A stretch of 8,901 nt of DNA from JBQCEE01 sp051960575 (GTDB lineage Bacteria; Actinomycetota; Actinomycetes; Mycobacteriales; Jatrophihabitantaceae), in NCBI RefSeq assembly GCF_051960575.1, contig NZ_JBQCEE010000214.1, positions 1 to 8,901 on the forward strand, read 5' to 3'. The notes below the pieces were generated by a model. The model saw only the letters and a list, made by a program, of their open reading frames with translations. It did no database searches and was not told the DNA's origin. Below are positions 5,511 to 8,901 of this stretch, in pieces. Every line of letters starts with the position of its first letter. The stretch's first letter is position 1. The position numbers and the translations under genes were made by a program.

Positions 5511-6788
5511 TCAGGCGAGCAGACCCGACCAGAGGCCCGGGAAGTCCGGCAGCGTCTTGCCGGTGCAGGCGATGTCGTCGACGACGATGCCGTCGACGGC
5601 GAGCCCGAGCACCGCGCCGGCGGTGGCCATGCGGTGGTCGGCGTAGGCGTGCCACTCGGCGGCGTGCAGCGGCCGCGGCTCGATGTGCAGCCCGTCGGCC
5701 GTCTCGCTCACCGAGCCTCCACAAGCGTTGAGCTCGGTGGCGAGGGCGGCGATCCGGTCGGTCTCGTGGCCGCGCAGGTGCGCGATGCCGCGCAGGGTCG
5801 AGGGGGACGAGGCCAGCGCGCACAACGCGGCGATCACCGGCGTCAACTCGCCGACGTCGTGCAGGTCGGCGTCGAGGCCGATGATGGCGCCGGTGCCGCG
5901 CACCGTCAGCCCATCGGCGTCCAGCTGTACCTCGGCGCCCATCGCCGCGAGGAGGTCGCGCAGCGCGTCGCCCGCCTGCGTCGTGCGCGCCGGCCACCCC
6001 GGCACCCGCACCACGCCGCCGGCGACCAGCGCTGCGGCCAGGAACGGTGCCGCGTTCGAGAGGTCGGGCTCGACCTCGGCGTCGCGGGCCCGCACGACAC
6101 CGGGCTCGACCCGCCACGTGCCGGCGACGGTGTCGTCCACCGTCACGCCCGCGGCGCGCAGCACCTCGACGGTCATCGCGACGTGCGGCAGCGACGGCAC
6201 CCCGCCTGCGCCGGTGTGCACGACCTCGACGCCCTTGTCGTACCGGGCGCCCGCGAGCAGCAGGCCCGAGACGAACTGCGACGACGCGGACGCGTCGATG
6301 CGCACCGTGCCGCCGGGCACCGCTCCGTGCCCGTGCACGGTGAACGGCAGCCTGCCGCGTCCGCCGTCGTCGATCTCGACGCCCGCCTGGCGCAGGCCGT
6401 CGAGCAGCGTCGACATCGGCCGTTCGCGAGCGTACTCGTCGCCGTCGAACGCGACGTCGCCGTCGGCGAGCGCGGCCAGCGGCGGCACGAACCGCATGAC
6501 GGTGCCGGCGAGGCCGGTGTCGACGGCGCCGCCGCGCACCGGCCCGGGCATCACGATCCAGTGCGGCCCGTCGTCGTCGACCCGCGCACCGAGCGTGCGC
6601 AGCGCGGCCGCCATGAGCTCGGTGTCGCGTGCCCGAAGCGGGTGCGCGATGCGCGACGGGCCGTCGGCCGCCGCGGCGAGCACCAGCAGCCGGTTGGTGA
6701 TCGACTTCGAGCCGGGCAGGCGCACGTCGGCCTCGACCGGTGCCGTGCGACGCGGCGCTGCCCAACCCACGCGCTCAGTCTGCCGCAC
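5511..6788 (-). CDS. aroA: 3-phosphoshikimate 1-carboxyvinyltransferase (EPSP synthase)
   Basis: AroA joins shikimate-3-phosphate and PEP in the sixth shikimate-pathway step, towards chorismate and aromatic amino acids; it is cytosolic. The 425-aa product has the two-lobed EPSPS sequence. Motifs in order are PGSKSITNR (25-33, phosphate and substrate binding), LAGTVMRF (93-100), SASSQF (167-172), PDLSN (241-245), GELTP (313-317, with the likely catalytic Glu314), GHETDRI (340-346), DHRMA (384-388) and KTLPDFPGLW (411-420). It follows Mycobacterium tuberculosis AroA closely; Phe100 where E. coli has Pro101 is usual in that group. The GTG at 6788 has GAGG 9 nt upstream and overlaps the DUF1810 gene by 14 nt. 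The GTG at 6770 (starting VGWAAP) would leave a 4-nt gap, aligns better with the mycobacterial N-terminus and is equally possible. Confidence 0.96.
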   Translation of the reverse strand: MRQTERVGWAAPRRTAPVEADVRLPGSKSITNRLLVLAAAADGPSRIAHPLRARDTELMAAALRTLGARVDDDGPHWIVMPGPVRGGAVDTGLAGTVMRFVPPLAALADGDVAFDGDEYARERPMSTLLDGLRQAGVEIDDGGRGRLPFTVHGHGAVPGGTVRIDASASSQFVSGLLLAGARYDKGVEVVHTGAGGVPSLPHVAMTVEVLRAAGVTVDDTVAGTWRVEPGVVRARDAEVEPDLSNAAPFLAAALVAGGVVRVPGWPARTTQAGDALRDLLAAMGAEVQLDADGLTVRGTGAIIGLDADLHDVGELTPVIAALCALASSPSTLRGIAHLRGHETDRIAALATELNACGGSVSETADGLHIEPRPLHAAEWHAYADHRMATAGAVLGLAVDGIVVDDIACTGKTLPDFPGLWSGLLA

Positions 6789-7203
6789 GCAGCAGCGCCT
6801 CGGTCGCAGCGTCGCGCTCGCCGCCGAAGAAGCGCTGCAGCACCTGGGCGAACACGGCGTCCGGCGGCGCGACCGCGGCGAACAGCGTCATGGACGAGCG
6901 CAGCTTCATCGCGTCGACGCTGCCGAGCACCCGCACCGCGTCATCGTCGCGCTGCTCGAGCAGGGCGGTGCAGCTCTCGCGCAGCCGCGCGCCCAGCACG
7001 GGGTGCGCCAGATAGTCGCGCGCCTCGCCGGCACCGTCGATCGCGTAGTACTGCGCGGTCGCCGAGCGGCCGAGGCCCGCGAGCTGCGGGAAGACGAACC
7101 ACATCCAGTGGCTGGTCTTGCGGCCGCGGCGCAGTTCGGCGAGCGCCCGGTCGTACGTGCCGTGCTCGTCCTGCGCCCGCACGAAGCGCTCGAGATCGCC
7201 CAC
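6775..7203 (-). CDS. DUF1810 family protein
   Basis: This is a 142-aa soluble protein of the DUF1810 family (sometimes labelled calpastatin-like), whose function is not established. Diagnostic stretches are LERFVRAQ (4-11), ALAELRRGRKTSHWMWFVFP (20-39), GLGRSATAQYYAI (43-55), YLAHPVLGARLRE (64-76) and DAMKLRSSMTLFA (97-109). FFGGERDAATEALL closes the protein. It is full length for the family. The GTG at 7203 follows the SRAP stop by 5 nt, so the two genes are almost certainly cotranscribed and probably coupled. No ATG is available in the same stretch. Its role within an SRAP-aroA-rsgA operon is unknown. Confidence 0.88.
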   Translation of the reverse strand: MGDLERFVRAQDEHGTYDRALAELRRGRKTSHWMWFVFPQLAGLGRSATAQYYAIDGAGEARDYLAHPVLGARLRESCTALLEQRDDDAVRVLGSVDAMKLRSSMTLFAAVAPPDAVFAQVLQRFFGGERDAATEALLRAAD

Positions 7204-7208
7204 GTCGT

Positions 7209-7958
7209 TCAGTCCAGCAGGCTGGGCTGCTCGGGTTCGGCCGCCGTCGTCCCGTCCACCGGGGCGATCAGGTCGGGGGAGTCGTTGCGCACGTTCCCGA
7301 CCGCGGAAGAGACGACGTACGGCTCGAGCCGCGCGGGCGGGATCTCGGCGAGCAGCCGGTCGGCCACGGCGACGTCGCCGCTCGAACAGTCGAGCCAGGC
7401 GGCGCGCAGGCCGGGCGGGACGACGACCGGGTTGCGGTCGTGGATCCGACCGAGCAGGTCGTCGGCCTGCTGGGTGATGATCGTGCACGTCCAGCGCCAG
7501 CGGTCGGGGTCGTCGTCGGCCTTCGCCGGGTCGCGCCACAGCTCGTACAGCCCGGCGAACGAGAGCATCGCGCCGTCGGGGTCGTGCAGGAAGTGCGGCA
7601 CCTTGCCCTCGTCGGTCTTCTGCCACTCGTAGTAGCCCAGTGCCGGGACGAGGCAGCGCCGGGCCGCCGCCGCCCGCTTGAACGCCGGCTTGCTCGTCAC
7701 CGTCTCGATGCGCGCGTTGATCATGCGGGCGCCGCCGGACGGGTCCTTCGACCAGCTCGGGACGAGACCCCACCGCACCGTGCGCAGCTGCCGCCCGCCG
7801 GCCTCGTCGTCGTGCGGCGGCCGCTGCATCACGACGCGCACGGGGTCGGTCGGCGCGATGTTGTACGACGGCGGCAGGTCGACGCCGAGCGTCTCCTCGA
7901 CGTCGAACTCGTCGACCAGGTCGCTCGTCGCCGCTGCGTTGACGTACCGCCCGCACAT
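7209..7958 (-). CDS. SRAP-domain protein (SOS response-associated peptidase, YedK/HMCES family)
   Basis: YedK/HMCES proteins covalently trap abasic sites in single-stranded DNA through the N-terminal cysteine, protecting replication forks. The 249-aa product starts MCGRY, so Cys2 becomes the new N-terminus after Met removal. Further motifs are YNIAPT (32-37), WGLVPSW (63-69), INARIET (80-86, with Asn81 of the active site), CLVPALGYYEW (102-112, with Glu111) and IHDRNPVV (172-179, with His173). All expected active-site residues are present. The usual HDRMP reads HDRNP. After the domain (about residue 232) a short acidic tail ends EPEQPSLLD, which contains a QPSLL motif like a beta-clamp-binding peptide. 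This is the first gene of the five-gene operon. The start is certain because Cys2 must follow Met1. Confidence 0.95.
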   Translation of the reverse strand: MCGRYVNAAATSDLVDEFDVEETLGVDLPPSYNIAPTDPVRVVMQRPPHDDEAGGRQLRTVRWGLVPSWSKDPSGGARMINARIETVTSKPAFKRAAAARRCLVPALGYYEWQKTDEGKVPHFLHDPDGAMLSFAGLYELWRDPAKADDDPDRWRWTCTIITQQADDLLGRIHDRNPVVVPPGLRAAWLDCSSGDVAVADRLLAEIPPARLEPYVVSSAVGNVRNDSPDLIAPVDGTTAAEPEQPSLLD

Positions 7959-7964
7959 GCGTCC

Positions 7965-7970
7965 AGTATC
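7965..7970 (-). promoter_or_regulatory. Candidate -10 box for the SRAP-aroA-rsgA operon
   Basis: GATACT on the minus strand ends 6 nt before the ATG at 7958. Transcription from the usual distance would start at or next to the A of ATG, that is, a leaderless transcript as is common in actinomycetes. No -35 box or LexA-type SOS box was recognised nearby. This rests on a short motif only. Confidence 0.35.
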
Positions 7971-8026
7971 CCCGTCCCGCAGGGCGCGTGCTCATGGCTT
8001 CCGCATGGGATGCACACAGCGAACTC

Positions 8027-8040
8027 CCCGCCGCGGCGGG
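8027..8040. repeat. Perfect 14-bp palindrome upstream of the stress-protein gene
   Basis: CCCGCCGCGGCGGG reads the same on both strands. It lies in the 137-bp divergent intergenic region (7959-8095), about 55 nt before the ATG at 8096. It could be an operator or chance GC-rich symmetry. Confidence 0.4.
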
Positions 8041-8053
8041 CACCGTGATGACA

Positions 8054-8071
8054 GCGGGCCGGACGGCCCGC
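8054..8071 (+). promoter_or_regulatory. Hairpin just upstream of the Shine-Dalgarno
   Basis: GCGGGCC (8054-8060) pairs perfectly with GGCCCGC (8065-8071) around a GGAC loop. It ends 7 nt before the strong Shine-Dalgarno of the following gene. If transcribed, it is a 5'-UTR hairpin that could stabilise the mRNA or limit ribosome access. No U-tract follows, so it is not a standard terminator. Confidence 0.45.
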
Positions 8072-8078
8072 CCCTCGC

Positions 8079-8087
8079 GGAAGGAAG
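8079..8087 (+). promoter_or_regulatory. Strong Shine-Dalgarno of the stress-protein gene
   Basis: GGAAGGAAG ends 8 nt before the ATG at 8096. It rules out the longer in-frame ORF beginning at 7988 and suggests high translation. Confidence 0.7.
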
Positions 8088-8095
8088 TGACCACC

Positions 8096-8611
8096 ATGAC
8101 GATGAACGCGGACCCTCGCTTCGCCGCGACCTTCGCCGGACCGATCAACGAGATCAGCACCGCCTGGAACACCGTGGCGCGCTACGACGACTACGCCAGC
8201 GCCCAGGCCGCGGTCGACCGGCTGTCGGACGACGGCTTCCCGGTCGCCGAGCTGAGCGTGCTCGGCAGCGACCTGCGGCTGGTCGAGAAGGTGACCGGAC
8301 GACTCACCAAGGGCAAGGCGGCCCTGTCCGGCGCCGCGAGCGGAGCCTGGTTCGGCCTGCTCATGGGCATGCTGCTCGGCATCTTCACCACCGGCAACGC
8401 ATTCCTCGGCCTGCTCGCCGTCGGCCTGCTGATCGGCGCCGCCTGGGGCGCGCTGTTCGGCTTCTTGGCCCACGCCGCCACACGTGGCCAGCGCGACTTC
8501 AGTGCCGTGCGCAGCCTCGCCGCCCAGCACTACGACCTGATCGCGACGCCGGGCCACGTCGACCGCGCCCGCTTCATGCTCGCCCAGGCGGGGCTGCTGC
8601 CGCGGGCCTGA
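8096..8611 (+). CDS. Small two-TM protein, actinobacterial 'general stress protein' type
   Basis: This is a 171-aa protein of the type often annotated as general stress protein (17M-like domain) in actinomycetes; the biochemical role is unknown. Residues 28-67 form the soluble ferredoxin-like segment (ARYDDYASAQAAVDRLSDDG, FPVAELSVLG, LRLVEKVTGRL). Two Gly/Ala-rich hydrophobic helices follow (about 76-97 and 102-124, with GAASGAWFGLLMGMLLG and GLLIGAAWGALFGFL); their spaced glycines suggest tight helix packing. The C-terminus (about 130-171: SLAAQHYDLIATPGHVDRAR) is soluble and may be a second half of the same fold. The start is fixed by the strong Shine-Dalgarno. It is transcribed alone, divergently from the SRAP operon. 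No sigma-B-like promoter was recognised upstream. Confidence 0.85.
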   Translation: MTMNADPRFAATFAGPINEISTAWNTVARYDDYASAQAAVDRLSDDGFPVAELSVLGSDLRLVEKVTGRLTKGKAALSGAASGAWFGLLMGMLLGIFTTGNAFLGLLAVGLLIGAAWGALFGFLAHAATRGQRDFSAVRSLAAQHYDLIATPGHVDRARFMLAQAGLLPRA

Positions 8612-8655
8612 CGCACGGCTCCCGCGTACCCGGCGCGTCCGGCAGGATCGCGGGC

Positions 8656-8901
8656 GTGACCGAACTCGAGATCGCCACGCCGAGCGGCCCGGCGCGGGCG
8701 GACCTCGTCCGCCCCCGCCGCGCCGGCGGCCCGCAGCCCCGCCCGCCCGGCGCCCGGCGCGGGGGCCCCCCCCCCGCCCCCCGGGTGACGGCGCCGGCGC
8801 CCAGGGAGCGCGCCCGTGAGGCCCGCCCACGCGGCCCCGCCGCGCCGCGCGGCCGCGGGCAACTTCCCCCCCGGCCCCCGGGCGGTCGGCCTGCTGGCCA
8901 T
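8656..8901 (+). CDS. Probable alpha/beta-hydrolase N-terminus, sequence degraded toward the right edge
   Basis: A GTG at 8656, preceded by AGGA at 8644-8647 (8-nt spacing), opens a frame beginning MTELEIATPSGPARADLVRP. This resembles the start of actinobacterial alpha/beta-family hydrolases (KANL3/Tex30-like, dienelactone-hydrolase superfamily), whose next motif should be a GHGAGG-type oxyanion loop. That motif is absent. From about residue 24 the frame becomes Pro/Arg/Gly-only, with a run of ten C (8766-8775) and other C blocks. The frame stays open to the edge, but the composition suggests base-call errors or shifts rather than a real low-complexity protein. The 44-nt gap from the stress-protein stop is short enough for cotranscription. 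The family call is tentative because only about 20 residues are reliable. Confidence 0.4.
   Translation, partial: MTELEIATPSGPARADLVRPRRAGGPQPRPPGARRGGPPPAPRVTAPAPRERAREARPRGPAAPRGRGQLPPRPPGGRPAGH

Noticed and set aside
5780..6500. Glyphosate-insensitive (class II) EPSP synthase, suggested by Phe in place of the E. coli Pro101
   Set aside because: The surrounding LAGTVMRFVPP is the normal actinobacterial form, as in M. tuberculosis AroA, so it does not by itself indicate insensitivity.
5494..6765. A second long minus-strand ORF over aroA
   Set aside because: It is Arg/Ala-rich without motifs, in a frame other than the complete EPSP synthase.
4506..8048. An 1180-codon open frame on the plus strand antisense to rsgA, aroA, DUF1810 and SRAP genes
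   Set aside because: It is the shadow frame expected opposite GC-rich codons. Its translation is Arg/Gly/Ala/His-rich with no domain, while the minus-strand genes carry all the family motifs.
7204..8172. Long N-terminal extension of the DUF1810 frame
   Set aside because: The extension lies over the SRAP gene in another frame and is Arg-rich. DUF1810 homology begins right at the GTG at 7203.
1..8901. CRISPR arrays, tRNA or rRNA genes, insertion sequences, phage genes
   Set aside because: I read for spaced repeats, cloverleaf patterns, transposase or integrase motifs and terminal repeats and saw none. Gene content is ordinary chromosomal.

Overview
The window is GC-rich DNA from an actinomycete. 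Codons end almost always in G or C, GTG starts are common, and AroA carries the mycobacterial-type sequence (for example LAGTVMRF and GHETDRI). I cannot name the genus. No RNA gene, CRISPR array, insertion sequence or phage gene was seen. The content looks chromosomal.

Left region (1-2444, all minus strand, read right to left): three genes in tandem. They are an uncharacterised single-pass membrane protein, a secreted DUF4397 protein with a C-terminal membrane anchor, and a class F sortase that runs off the left edge. The first two are 25 nt apart, and the DUF4397 stop overlaps the sortase start as ATGA. The cassette probably builds or modifies a cell-surface protein. Across a 110-bp intergenic region lies a divergent regulator (2555-3550, plus) with a TrmB-like N-terminal wHTH and a C-terminal LuxR-type HTH. 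It may control the cassette.

Central region (3667-7958, all minus strand, read right to left): a tight five-gene run of SRAP-domain protein (YedK/HMCES family), DUF1810 protein, AroA (EPSP synthase), RsgA (ribosome-assembly GTPase) and MOSC-domain protein. Gaps are 30 nt or less and the last pair overlaps by 4 nt, so one operon is likely. It mixes abasic-site DNA protection, shikimate metabolism, 30S maturation and a probable molybdenum-cofactor oxidoreductase. A small hairpin lies between this operon and the convergent regulator gene.

Right region (7959-8901, plus): a small two-TM protein of the actinobacterial 'general stress protein' type with a strong Shine-Dalgarno and two perfect palindromes in its leader. 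It is followed by the start of a probable alpha/beta-hydrolase. From about 8725 the sequence becomes extremely GC-rich with C homopolymers and stops making protein sense. This is most likely poor sequence at a contig end.

The best lead for something less described is the membrane protein / DUF4397 / lipobox-sortase cassette with its dual-HTH regulator. The housekeeping operon is largely conventional, apart from a possible beta-clamp-binding tail on the SRAP protein.
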